In this document: piece by piece, positions 1 through 10,147 of the stretch
Numbering within the stretch: the first letter of the stretch is position 1
Layout: every line of letters starts with the position of its first letter
Origin: Saprolegnia diclina VS20
Taxonomy: Eukaryota > Oomycota > Saprolegniomycetes > Saprolegniales > Saprolegniaceae
NCBI RefSeq assembly: GCF_000281045.1
Contig: NW_008246104.1
Coordinates: forward strand, 160,557-224,556
Direction: 5' to 3'
DNA: 64,000 bases
Position numbers and translations under genes: made by a program
Notes under the pieces: model-generated
What the model saw: only the letters and a program-made list of their open reading frames with translations
What the model was told of the DNA's origin: nothing
Database searches by the model: none

Positions 1-398
1 CGTGGATGTGTGCACGCGCCATCGCAGTGTTCGTCCAGTGACAGCCCGTGGCGTGTCCCAACGTGCTGCGTGCGGGAAGAGCAGCTCCTTCTTGCCATAT
101 CCTCGGCCGTCGCACGGTAGGACTTCGTTGGTCGTTGCTGTCGGCGTTGTCGGTGCCAAGGGCCAATTGTCGGTTCCAACCGGTCGGCTGCAAGAAAATG
201 CAGCCTTTGAACTTGGTGCGTGGGGCTTTTATGAACATATATTTACGTAATAAAATGTACAATATTGTCTGTCAACTCGACGCGCGATGCTTCGAGGCGC
301 TATCGATTTGCTTCGTCCTCGTTCGCGACGGTTCGAGGTCTATACAAACATCAAGTGTAGGAAAGGCGCGATTTAAAACCACACAAAAAATCACCAAG
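1..398. other. Left edge, no supported gene
   Basis: Both strands have open frames through the first 240 bases, but none has a convincing start, splice site or family signature. The stretch could be the end of a neighbouring gene or plain intergenic DNA. Bases 230-398 are richer in A/T and probably hold the promoter of the panB gene that starts at 399. Confidence 0.4.
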
Positions 399-1905
399 AT
401 GATGTTGACCCGCCACCTGCGCCGCGCGCTGAGCGACCTCGCGCCGCGCCAAGACCCGGTCGCCAACCGCACGCTCAAGCTCCTCGAGCGCAAGAAGGTC
501 ACAACGCTCGACATTGGCATCCTCAAGCGCAAGCAGAAGCCGATCACGATGGTCACGGCCTACGACTACCCTTCGTACGCCCGTCGTCTGCAGCCTATCG
601 GTACCATTCTAACGCTAGGGCGGTGCACGTGGACCTTGCGGGCTTTGACGTGCTCCTCATTGGCGACTCGGTCGGCATGGTCGAGCTCGTACGCGATTGA
701 CGGCGCGGATTGAATTGCTCATGGATCGTATTTAGGGCATGGATACGTACGCTGGCTTGCTCCTGCCACAAGCATTGGAGTCTTAACCTTCTCGTAGCAC
801 GATTCCTGTGACCTTGGATGACATCATTTACCACTCCAAGGCTGTCTGCCGGTATTCACAACGTTCGATAATGACGATTTGGTTGACACGAGTATGGACT
901 AGTGGCGCCAAGCGTCCGCTGCTCGTGGCCGACATGCCGTTTGACTCGTGCGAAGGCCACCGCTTCGAGGCGCTCAAGAATGCCCAGCGCTTGCTCAAGG
1001 AGGGTGGCGTCGACTGCGTCAAGATCGAAGGCGGCGTCGAGCGTGCGGAAACGAGTACGTGGCAAGCCACACTCGCATCGGTGGACGATATTCCTCTCTA
1101 GTCAAGACGCTTGTCGATGGCGGTATCGCCGTCATGGGCCACGTTGGCTTGCGCCCGCAGGCCATCTCGGTACTTGGTGGCTTCCGCGCGCAGGGTCGCA
1201 CAGGTATAGTGTTACTCCTCGTCATTCGTCAACTCAACTTTACATCGCATGCGTAGCCAAGCAAGCCGAGCAGATCATTGAAGACGCACTCGCGGTGCAG
1301 GTAGATCTTTCTTCCTCTCGACGCCCTTCTGACTCGATTCCGTGTATTTGTAGAAAGCTGGTGCATTTGCCGTCGTTGTCGAGTGTGTGCCGTCGGTAGG
1401 CAACATCGCTCGGCGTGGCTTTTGTGAAAATCACGATATTCTAGGTCGTCGCCAAGGCCTTGACCGAGATCCTCGACATCCCGACGATCGGGATTGGGTC
1501 CGGTCAGCACACGAGCGGCCAAGTGCTCGTGTTCCACGACCTGCTCGGCATGCTCCAGCACCCGCACCACGCCCAGGTAGACAAAATATCGATGTATCAA
1601 GTATTCGACAAATTCGTTTGGCCTAGCACGTCCCCAAGTTTTGCAAGAAATACGCGGACGTGGGCGAGCGCATCCGCCAAGGCCTCGAGGCGTACCGCGA
1701 AGACGTCGAGCACGCACGCTTCCCGAACGACGACTATTCTCCGTACAAGGTATGTATTCCTTATAGCTGTGCGGCAGCGTCATGTAGTACGTAGATGTCC
1801 AAGGACGAGCAGGCCAAGCTGGCGGCGCTTGTCGACACCAAGTACGCCAAGCAAGCGGACGAGGCGGAAGAAGTGTTTGTCTCGGAAGTCTCCAAGGTCT
1901 ATTAA
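399..1905 (+). CDS. panB: 3-methyl-2-oxobutanoate hydroxymethyltransferase (ketopantoate synthesis)
   Basis: This multi-exon gene encodes the first enzyme of pantothenate synthesis, which transfers a hydroxymethyl group from methylene-tetrahydrofolate to 2-oxoisovalerate. The pieces read in order as a whole PanB: KKVTTLDI and [11 protein letters not shown] near the N-terminus, [11 protein letters not shown] (the metal-binding GDS), [21 protein letters not shown], then IPTIGIGSG and [10 protein letters not shown]. At least seven short introns interrupt it, each starting GT and ending TAG. Two ATGs follow each other at 399 and 402; I chose the first. About 45 N-terminal residues rich in R, L and A precede the conserved domain, which suggests mitochondrial import (inference). 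The last exon begins near 1797 and ends at TAA 1903-1905. It converges with the minus-strand gene that ends at 1917, only 11 bases away. No lesion was seen. Confidence 0.93.
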
Positions 1906-1916
1906 CACGAGCAATA

Positions 1917-3443
1917 TTACTCCTTCTTGGCCTTGTCCTTGAGCCGCTCCGATTGGCGCGTGGGTTTGGGCGACGCTTTTGCTTTCTTCTTTCCCGCCTT
2001 TTTGGTCGACGGGCTCTTTACTGTCGTCGGTGGCGGAGTGCTGGCCGCCGTCTCGTCACCCGTCAAGAGCTCAGACACTGGCTCGGCCAGTACTACAGGC
2101 GGACAGCTATCGACAGCTACTGGAGTGTTCTCGACCACGCCACTCTCCGTAGAGCTAGCAGCCTCATCGGTACGCTTGGGTTGTGGAAGAGTGTTGACCA
2201 AAGGCTCAGCGACTTCATGGCTTGCGCCCTTGGCGCGATACGAGGCGGCGGCAAAGCACACACCGCCGAGTGCAAGCATCGCCACCGCCCACTGCATAGG
2301 TACAGTATACGTTGGCGAGGCAACCGATGTGTGAAGTAGGGTTGCGCAGCTCTCTTTGGCCTGCAGAGCTGACGTGACCTCCAGACCCTGTCAAGAGTCG
2401 TCGTCATTGTAGCAGTCCAAAAAACAAACCTCGGAAATGCGCCCAATGAGCGCCGATGTGGTAAACTCGACACCTATTGTTTGCATGAAAGAACGCGTTT
2501 ACACTGACATCCACGTACCGTCAAAGGCCCACGCAGCTTCCATGTACACGCGCCACGGCGATCCTTTGATCGGTGCTGACGTCGTGAAGAGGAAGAGGAA
2601 GACCGTGCCCGTCGTGTCGATCGTGTCCCCTCTCGCGGCTTGGAACGGCGCGCTAGATGCACATCGTCGATTTGCTGTGGGCGATGATCCACTGCGAGAC
2701 GCACCGCTTGCCTTGGAGCGCATCCAAAAAGATGTCGAGCGCCGTGAGCTTGGTCGACCTATATGTAAATGGCATCAACGACGTTGGAAGTGGCGTGGAA
2801 TGGCGTACGGCAATGCCTGCAGATTCTCGACGACCAGCATTGAGCGCTTGGGGCTAGCACGGACAACGCTAACGAGCTTGCTGTGGATCTCTCGCTGGAT
2901 CTCGCTCGTCGAGTGGTGCGACAACTACGAGCTATAAGAACTGTGCATTTTGCACTAAGATTTGACGTACGCCCGCGAGGTCCACGGTCGCAATAGGCGC
3001 CGATGAGCTGGAGTCGCCAAAGTATGTACGCGCCACAATGTCGCGCGATAAGGAGAGCTCCTACGCACCAAGTCCTTGCGGCGAGAACAAGGAGAGTGCG
3101 GTGCGCACCTCATGGGCATTTTCCGACAAGAGCAGCAGTGACAATGGCCGCGAGCGGTCGGTTCTACGAGCACTGCATTAGCTGGGCGACGCTGAGCAGA
3201 CGACGGACTCGAAGGCGATCATGGCATCGGGGAGATTGGCGTGGACGCTTGACAGACATGCGACTAGGCAGCATCGTTGGCGCCTGCAGTGGTGCGAGTC
3301 GAGTGCTAACCAGATGCTTCAACACGCTGGACGAGCGCATCGCCGACATAGGCCGCGCTCGACACGGTGTTCGTGCTGAGCACGAGGGCGAGGCCAAGGA
3401 CAAGGGCCCGAAGACCGCCAACAGAGATCGTCTTGCGTTGCAT
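1917..3443 (-). CDS. Secretory-pathway membrane protein with torsin/LAP1-like luminal domain
   Basis: I built this gene by hand from about eight exons. The ATG at 3443 starts a clear signal peptide ([10 protein letters not shown] then a leucine/valine core ending NTVSSA). The next exons give a strand-loop-helix segment ([12 protein letters not shown], then [12 protein letters not shown]), [10 protein letters not shown], a long helix with [44 protein letters not shown] and [12 protein letters not shown] membrane segment ([12 protein letters not shown]...) follows at about 2297, then a Lys/Pro/Ser-rich tail ending KAKKE, which fits a KxKxx ER-retrieval signal. The order and spacing resemble the luminal domain of LAP1/LULL1, a torsin-like AAA+ fold without a Walker A motif; none is visible here. 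Inference: an ER or nuclear-envelope protein with its N-terminal domain in the lumen. A divergent torsin is the alternative. Splicing around 3190-3230 is uncertain. The last exon alone could be misread as a separate small gene from an ATG at 2297. Confidence 0.6.
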
Positions 3444-3981
3444 CCTGCCTGCGCTGGAAAATTGAAGCGCGAGGACGTGGTTCGATTCGGATATGTCCTG
3501 AAATCCGAATCTCAACGTAGTGATTTTCGGCGGGGTTGTCACAGCAACCTCGTTTGAACTTGAAAAGCATTTGGTTCTTTGGCTTTCGGCGGCGTGGCTG
3601 ATGGCGCAAGCAGCGTCCCAGCATAGCACCTCAACCAACAAATACCTTGACGTGATTTACTTATATATACTTTATAAACTACCACCGGGGGTGCATGAAT
3701 CAGTTGATGCATGAGGACTGAAGATGGAGGAATTCCCGACGCCCGACGACGTCGTGGTGTTTGCGCGTTAATTGCTACGTGCTTTTAATCCACTCAAATT
3801 CTCTAATTATAGGTTTGTATAAGATGCGAATAAAAATATACCGGGCGACAACTTCAACGTGGGCAATTAAATACAGCTGGTTTAACTATAGCCACGTGTG
3901 GCGCGCATTAAATTGCGATCCGGATCCGGATAGCCCGTTGCACTTGGTTGCGTTCACTTTCAGAATCTCGACATCTGCAGC
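3444..3981. other. Divergent intergenic region before arginase
   Basis: About 540 bases lie between two divergently transcribed genes. Short open frames exist but none has a plausible product. The middle (3640-3890) is A/T-rich with several TATA-like runs. The region carries the palindrome at 3918-3931. Confidence 0.5.
3918..3931. promoter_or_regulatory. 14-bp perfect palindrome ATCCGGATCCGGAT before arginase
   Basis: The sequence ATCCGGATCCGGAT equals its own reverse complement and sits 50 bases before the arginase ATG. Shorter TCCGGAT units recur in other noncoding stretches of this window (8521, 18090, 18155, 21793, 21823, 37770, 49109), so it may be a factor-binding site. The function is inferred only from position and recurrence. 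Confidence 0.4.
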
Positions 3982-5367
3982 ATGTCGTCTGTCTCGCGCT
4001 TCGCCACCCGCCTCGCCCGCCCGCTCTCGCGTGGCATCTCGTCGACGTCGCATGTCGCCGCCGAGGTCGTCTCGCGCAACCACCCGACGCCCGTCACCAA
4101 CCCGCACGTCGCGACGCCGCAGACGGTCTCGGTCATTGGCGTGCCCATGACCCGTATGCCCTTGCTGCTCCTAAAAGCTTGTCGCTCAGCCTTTCTGCTC
4201 ATTTTGTAGATGGCCAGCCCTTACTTGGTGCTGATTTTGGCCCGGACATGCTTCGCAATGCTGGCCTCCACAAGGTCATTACGGAGCTCGGCTGGTGCGT
4301 CGAAGAGAACGGTACACTTACACTTGCATTTTGTGCTATCGCCACGCAACAAAAGCTGCATGATATCGTCGTAGGCAACCTCAACATCAAGCCGCCGACC
4401 GCAAGCGACCCGGTCATGGACCCCAAGTACGGCCAGGCCAAGCGCAGCTTTGCAGGTCATCATCGACTGTTGAAATGTGTGGGGCTCATGCAGGCGACTA
4501 GTTGGCAACGGCTTGAAGCAGCTCGCAGATGTCTACGAGGAGAAGGCCAAGCAAGGCAAATTTACGCTCGTGCTCGGTGGTGACCACACGATTGGCGCGG
4601 GCTCGCTTGCGGGTCTCCTCCGCGCGCACCCGGACGCTGGCATCATCTGGGTCGACGCGCACGCCGATATCAACACGCCCACGACGTCGGACTCGGGCAA
4701 CATGCACGGCATGCCGATCTCGTTCCTCATGCAGAACCTCGTCGACTCGTCCAAGGTCCCCGGCTTTGAGTGGCTCGCGAATGGCCCCGTGCTCAAGCCC
4801 GAACAGCTTGTGTACATTGCCCTCCGCGACGTCGACCAGGGTAACTTGTCGCCTTTTGCTGCAAATTCCTTGAAAAACCCTGTCATTGCAGGTGAGAAGC
4901 GCATTCTCAAGGACCTCGGCATCAAGGCCTTCTGCATGCAGTCGGTCGACCGCTACGGCATTGGCAAGACGATGGAGATGGCACTGGACCACCTCTGCGG
5001 TGAGAAGGAGCGCCCGCTCCACATGAGCTATGACATTGACGCCGTCGACCCTGTTGACGCTCCGTCGACGGGCACGCGCGGTAGGGTCCCCTTATCTGCA
5101 ACTGCGGTCGGACAGACGTAACTCTTTTAGTGCGTGGCGGCCTCACGTGGCGCGAAGCCAACTACGTTGCCGAAGCGGTGGCCGAGACCAACCTCGTACG
5201 CCGCTCGATATGCTACGCAACCCGTTCTCATGCGTCTACCTGTGTAGCTTGTGGGCTTGGACATGGTCGAAGTCAACCCGTCTCTCGCGCCGGGCAAGGG
5301 CGCCGACCTCACGGTGGATATGGCGCTCCTCCTCATTGGCTCAGCGCTCGGCCGTCGCATCCTCTAA
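3982..5367 (+). CDS. Arginase
   Basis: Arginase hydrolyses L-arginine to ornithine and urea using two Mn2+ ions. The spliced reading gives all family signatures in order: SVIGVP near the N-terminus, LGADFGPDMLR, GGDHTIGAGS (first metal motif), WVDAHADINTP (second), YIALRDVD, MSYDIDAVDP (third), then GGLTWREANYVAE and LDMVEVNP. It ends ALGRRIL, with stop TAA at 5365-5367. Introns are short and end TAG or CAG (for example near 4155-4209 and 5205-5247). The ATG at 3982 is followed by an Arg/Ser-rich, acid-free leader (MSSVSRFATRLARPLSRG), typical of mitochondrial import. The ureohydrolase family also includes agmatinase; the sequence around GGDHTIG and the GNMHGMP segment fits arginase better. 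Length is normal and all metal ligands are present. Confidence 0.94.
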
Positions 5368-5466
5368 GCCCTTTTTTACTACTAGTCTACTGTCGACTTG
5401 TCCATAGATTAACTACTACCAACTACGAACAGCATGCGCCGTCTTAAACATACCGGCTATAGTGTT

Positions 5467-6165
5467 TTACTTGGATGGAGTTGTGAGCGTGACGACGAGA
5501 ATGGTCGTCGACGGATGCGTCGTGAGGCTCGCTGTCAAGTACGCGCGGACACTGGCCGCCTCGAGAAAGGGCTAGACGACGCAGGCGTGAAACACGCAAC
5601 TGCTGATAAGTCGTAGTCGTACCTCTGGCGCCGCGAGCTTCGAGTCGAGGTTGTAGAACGTACCATGGACCTATGTACCCAGGCGGTAGAAGCGGGCGAC
5701 AGCGCCAACGACGCACCTCGCGAATGCAGAACCAGTGACGCGACTGCCAAAGCCCCAACAAACTCGACTGCGGCACGTTGCAGATGAGGCCGACGCACGT
5801 CTCGAGCGGCAGCGCAGTGAGCGGTTTCCGCACGTCAAAGTAGCTCACCGTGTACCCTAGTCATCGTCTCAAGCAGCCCGTCGTCGGCATGGACGCAGTA
5901 GGTAGCACCTTGGCGAAGCAGCGCAAGACTAAGGACCTCAATGTCGTAGTTGCCCAAGAGGCCGCGATGGGGGTTGCGCCACGTGCTCGGGCAGAGCTCG
6001 GCGCAGAGCGCGTCAAAGTCGCTCGCCTCAAAGGCGCGGCCTACGCAGAGCGCGTTGCTGCGTCAGACGTGGCGAGGTTCGCATACGCTGCAGGAGGTTG
6101 TTGGCTGCGTGTACGCCGCAGCGCATGAGCTGCTGCGGCTCGTGGTAGACGTCGGCCGTTGCCAT
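5467..6165 (-). CDS. Josephin-domain deubiquitinase
   Basis: This is a small cysteine protease of the Josephin family (JOSD1/2 type), which removes ubiquitin. The first exon reads MATADVYHEPQQLMRCGVHA and continues ANNLLQ: the catalytic Cys lies in RCGVHAANN, as in human Josephins. Further exons give GNYDIEVLSLALLRQG, joined across an intron (...GATGACTAG acceptor) to YTVSYFDVRKP, then LICNVP. HWF carries the catalytic His, and TFYNLDSKLAAPE carries the third catalytic position. The C-terminus is a short strand, STTILVVTL, and the stop lies at 5467-5469. Introns are 30 to 70 bases. The protein is Josephin only, without the UIM or poly-Q parts of ataxin-3. It converges with arginase 99 bases away. 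All catalytic residues are present. Confidence 0.88.
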
Positions 6166-6521
6166 CGTTCTGCGTTCTGCATGCGATCCGGCGCTTACAA
6201 ATGGTACCCTTTTTTGTCACATGGAAGAGGCAAGGCGACTAGGTAGAGAGATCCTAGTCGAGCGCCAAATTGCCTTTTCTTGTCCACGAGCGTCGCCGTG
6301 TCGCACAAGAAGGCTTCAAAGTCCACCCACGTCAACGCTGTCGGTAGCTCGCTTCTCACATGTAAAGCATGTCGACGCGCACGCTGACGCGCCTCGTTGG
6401 ATGCTCTCAGCTCTTATTTGTTGCATTCCATACTAGGAGCGGTGGGTCACTCTTGGACGCATCACGTGAATGAGCTTGTTGACGGAAGAACATTGGCGCC
6501 AAGGGCCATTTCACTGCTGGT
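6166..6521. other. Intergenic, nothing recognised
   Basis: About 356 bases between the Josephin gene start and the mannosyltransferase stop. No family match, RNA gene or repeat was seen. Confidence 0.5.
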
Positions 6522-8031
6522 TTATGCGCGCGGGGAGCCTTGCCGGGCCGCGACAGCGTCCCAGTTGTTGGGCGGTTTGGTTTGGACGATCCGCGCCGCT
6601 GCAATGGTGTCTTGAATACGCTGGACCAGCTGTGGTCGAAACCGTGGGTCGGTCATGTGGCGGGCACCCTGGCCGACCAAGCACGCCTCGTTCAAGCCGG
6701 CACGACGCGCTTCTTCGCTTCTTTGGGTGCGCCGCGGCGTCACGTGCGATGGAATGCGGTCGATCAAGAAGGCTTCCTTCTCGTTCCACGACGCATTCGG
6801 AGCGACTGCGTACTGTTTCGATGCCCGCCAGTACGGCGAGAGCACGTCGTTGCCATTAATGTAGAGCAGTCGGGTCGCATCTGTCTCGGTCTCGATGGGC
6901 AAGTAGTGCGCGAGGCTACCGCAGAGCGTGTCGTTGTGCAGACGCATGTCTTCTGGCAGCGCCACGTTGGCGGCCGCAAACGGCGAAAAGGCGTACGGGG
7001 CGTCGGCAAGGGCAAAGGCCAGCCAAAAGTACTCCTTGTCGCCCCTATGTATAGTATTAGTTTAGTAGGAAGCAGCGATGTTGCACCAACCACGAAAGAC
7101 CGGGTTTGTACGCGCACTCAAAGCGGAGGTGGTGCACCAAGTGCCAGAGCACTTGCCACACGACGGGGGCGACGCGTGTCTTGTGGATCAAAACGATCGA
7201 CGAGTCTTGCTCGTGGGCTGTTTTGCCCTGCCACGCGCTTGACGCGCGCAATTGGCTCGAGAGATGGGGCTGGCGCAAGCCGAACGCACTGTATGGAAAG
7301 TGCTGGAACAAGTGATGCAAGAGTGTCTTCTTCCGACTACCAGGTCGCTTGGGCTGCGTCATTGGCGTGTTGAAGAAGGCGGGCACATGAATCTGCCGGT
7401 CGTAAAAGAAGAGGGTACCGGTTTGGTTGTACCCGGGCATGGTCCAGAGCGTATCCGGCGACTCCAAGAAGATGACGTCCGCGTCCAGAAGCATGACTTG
7501 GTCGAACGACGTGTGGAGGAGCGAAAGGACCTTGATCAAGTAGCTCTGGTACTCGAGCGCGATCCAGTGACTCGGGAACACTCCGTTGGCCAGAAGAAGC
7601 GCACAAACGTCAACAATCTCGACGCGGCCGAGCGGATCGGTCGCCCGCAGGAGCGCCTGCGTCTCGTCCACGAGCTCGCCAGAGAAGCAGTGGTAGATCT
7701 GGATCGGGAGCGTCGAATTAAGTCGCCGAAGCTCAAGAATGAGCGAGACGCCCAGTGCGGCCATATTGTTGTGCAGCGGAATGACAATGCCGGCGCCGGT
7801 GGATGCCGATTGCGCCTGGAAGGTCGATGGACTGTACGTCGGCACGTTGAGGGCGACGTGGGGCCGCAAGAGATGCGATGCGCTTCTCTCGCCCGCGGGG
7901 AGCTGCATATAGAGAAAGGGCGCAATGCACACTAGCAGCAGCAATGGAGCGAGCAGCACCAAGGCCAGAGATGGCGGGCGACGGCCGGCCGGCCGCGCCA
8001 CTGGCCCGTGCTCAAAACGCTGCGCGTGCAT
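6522..8031 (-). CDS. MNN1-type alpha-mannosyltransferase (GT71-like), type II membrane protein
   Basis: This is a Golgi-type glycosyltransferase. From the ATG at 8031 a short basic tail leads into a strong signal anchor (SLALVLLAPLLLLVCIAPFL), then a stem and the catalytic domain. Family marks are GIVIPLHNNM, SYLIKVLSLL, the metal-binding LLDADVIFLESP (DxD) and QDSSIVLIHK. One intron near 7017-7056 joins PGLSWL to GDKEYFWLAFALADAPYAF, a typical GT71 segment. The C-terminal 150 residues run open to the stop at 6522. The open frame continues upstream of 8031 but without an ATG, and a TATA-like and CCAAT-like region lies directly before 8031, so I chose that start. The donor is probably GDP-mannose (family knowledge); the exact linkage cannot be read from sequence. 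Confidence 0.82.
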
Positions 8032-8035
8032 GGGA

Positions 8036-8066
8036 TTGGCTACTTTACAAAATATAGAGCCAATCC
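8036..8066 (-). promoter_or_regulatory. Putative promoter: CCAAT and TATA-like boxes
   Basis: Read on the minus strand, ATTGGCTCTATATTTTG lies just before the mannosyltransferase ATG at 8031, and a second CCAATC touches the ATG region. The combination supports the choice of that start. Activity is inferred. Confidence 0.4.
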
Positions 8067-8519
8067 GAGGGGCTTCAATGGCATCATATGGTACTGGATT
8101 GGGTGAAATATAGAGTGGGTTGCGTGGCTTCGACAAATCACACGCAGCTTGAGAGATACCATAATGATGAGACCTGCTGTGTGTTGCTCGAAGAGAGTCC
8201 CGTTTTCATTTTTGCCCGTGTTGTAGTAGAAAGCGAGTAGAAAGCTACAAGAAATTTGCCCAACTACACGTAGAGGGATGCTTTGCCGATAAGTATAGGA
8301 CGGTTGCCCGACACGACGCTTTGCACTTTGAACGCAGTGTGTGCGATTACCTTGGTTGAGTACTACCAAGCATTTCGATCTCAAACTGGCGTGGCAACTC
8401 TACGAACATGTAAGTCGCCTCTACGGAGCGGCTCACCTCGCTCAATACCGAGTGGCACTACGGATTGCGTCACGTCGCGTCGACAGGAGTAAATGCACTA
8501 GTCCTTAACGGTGGAGCAT
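8067..8519. other. Intergenic, nothing recognised
   Basis: About 450 bases between the mannosyltransferase promoter and the foldback element. Open frames are short and have no recognisable content. Confidence 0.45.
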
Positions 8520-8941
8520 TTATCCGGAGGTTGTATCCGGATGAAGTCCGTGCGCCGCTTGCTCAACAGGCTGCTGGCCAACTTTGGAGTTTGAAACGAA
8601 GTCTTGTTTTTCGATCTACTTGTATCGAGAATGTCGCAGGGAGTCCTATGACGAACGTACGGTGCTCGTAGCATGCCTACAACCTGTGTTATGCACCATT
8701 CAAGTTTGCCAATGCTGATACTGGATTTAGTATCAATGTATCAGTGTATCATGCAAGCACAAAGCAGAAACTCAGCTAGCTCAGGCTGTAGGCACGCTAC
8801 GAGCACCATTCTTTGGTTTTTGGACTCCCCACATCGCCGACTATTCATATAGAACGAAACACGAGACTTCGTTTCAAACTCCAAAGTTGGCCGGCAGCCT
8901 TTCGAGCTAACGGACATCATCCGGATACAGCCTCCGGATAA
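8520..8941. repeat. 422-bp foldback (long inverted repeat) element, MITE-like
   Basis: The two halves are imperfect reverse complements over nearly their whole length. The ends are TTATCCGGAGG and its complement. Inside, GGCCAACTTTGGAGTTTG at about 8577 returns inverted at about 8878-8895, and GGTGCTCGTAGCATGCCTAC at 8660 returns inverted at about 8785-8810. The centre, near 8710-8750, has repeated TGATAC and GTATCA units. There is no coding capacity. The shape fits a non-autonomous foldback or MITE-type transposon; no clear target-site duplication was seen. It lies 180 bases from the broken transposase relic, which could come from the same or another family. Confidence 0.75.
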
Positions 8942-9124
8942 GATACTGCACCACCAAGCCTGTCCTGCCCCTCTTTCTCGCCCACGCGACGCGACGTGAT
9001 GCTATGACGCGTACGGCCAACACGTAGAACTGTACCTCCATGTGCGCAAATAGCTACAAAAGACAAGATAGCACCTATCAGTTTCCACCAGCTTTGTACC
9101 CCGCATGGCACAGGAGGTAGGCGG

Positions 9125-10147
9125 TCACAAATCTGCAGCGTTCAATTCTGAGTGCTTCGACAAAAGAGCTTTCAGTACCCTGTGAAGCACAAACAAGGTA
9201 GCGCGCGTTGCCTTGGCCGAGAGCTGCGTGCGCAAAGCACTGGCGTCCGCATGGGCTTGAACAATACTCTTTGGCGCGTTTAACGTGCCGAGCAGCGACG
9301 CGGTCGACTCCTTCTCGCGCCAAACGTGCTCGACTCCTTCTCGCGCCAAAAGTGCTCGACAAGCGCCGCGTAGTGTTCAAGGACAACTACACAGGAGCGA
9401 CCGATGGTCTGCCAACGCGAGGGCCCCATCGTTGGAATTTTTGTGCGCACCGTCTCTGGCTTGTCGTCACTGTCGAGGGTCGCGTCGTCGTGGGTACCAC
9501 CGAGAGCAGACACAAGCTGCGCAATGGCCAAACGCGCAGCCTCCGGCGACTCGGTGGCGGACGCCGACCTGGCGCGGCTCGTAGCCAGTGCGTCGAGAAG
9601 GGCCTGGCGTCGCTCGGCGCTGTGGTTGATGTAGCTGACCAGCTTCTTCAGTAGCTGCATTTGCGGAGCGACAGTTGGCAGCTTAGCAAGCTTTGTACCG
9701 ACAGAGTGCAATTGATGGTTGATGGAGTCAAACGCGAGGATGTTCTTGTTCTTGGCTCGTGCTTGCGCGTAAAACCCTACAATTGTACGTATCGTGAGTG
9801 AGGCATCGACAATAAAGTGGCAATTCGCTCTGTAAATACCGTCGAGACGTCCCCGGGATGCATTGTCAAGATTGCTCAGGGACAGAACATTGGTCCAAGG
9901 AAGGTTGTATGCTTCCAGCACGTCCGAGACGAGCTCAAACAGCGCAGCGCAATTCGGCTTGCGCGAGCAGTTGACCACGCCGATACACTTGGCGTCCAGG
10001 GGCTTGGAGGTGGGGTGCGTAAACGACACGGCTATCTGAAGCATCTCGCGTGCCGTCTCGAGAAGCGACACATTGACGAGCTTGATATCCTTGTGCCGCA
10101 AGAGTCACTTGTCCTTTGTGCGAACGTACGCGGCGATGTCCAAGGCC
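9125..10147 (-). pseudogene. Broken hAT-like transposase relic, cut by assembly gap
   Basis: A minus-strand frame of about 270 codons runs from the gap edge. It contains CIGVVNCSRKPNCAALFELV, NLDNASRGRLDGIYRANCHF, a helical stretch and SRWQTIGRSCVVVLEHYAAL, a layout that recalls the central and RW-type regions of hAT transposases. The match is weak and by eye. Two lesions are visible. An in-frame TGA at 10105-10107 interrupts readable sequence on both sides. A 26-bp tandem duplication at 9304-9355 shifts the frame, and the natural C-terminus (ending SELNAADL, stop at 9125) continues in the other frame. The 5' part is lost in the N run. An intron could explain the TGA but not the duplication. 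Confidence 0.5.
9304..9360. repeat. Tandem duplication, 2.2 copies of a 26-bp unit
   Basis: The unit beginning TCGACTCCTTCTCGCGCCAA occurs at 9304-9329 and 9330-9355, with five further bases matching. The two copies differ at one base (AAACGTGC against AAAAGTGC). Because 26 is not a multiple of three, the extra copy breaks the transposase-like frame. Confidence 0.9.

Noticed and set aside
1917-2297. Stand-alone small gene [12 protein letters not shown]...
   Set aside because: The frame continues upstream without a stop through [11 protein letters not shown] and joins the exons of the LAP1-like gene in phase, so it is better seen as that gene's last exon.
7057-8136. Mannosyltransferase start at 8136
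   Set aside because: The codon there is TTG. The first ATG in frame is at 8031 and a promoter-like stretch lies just before it.
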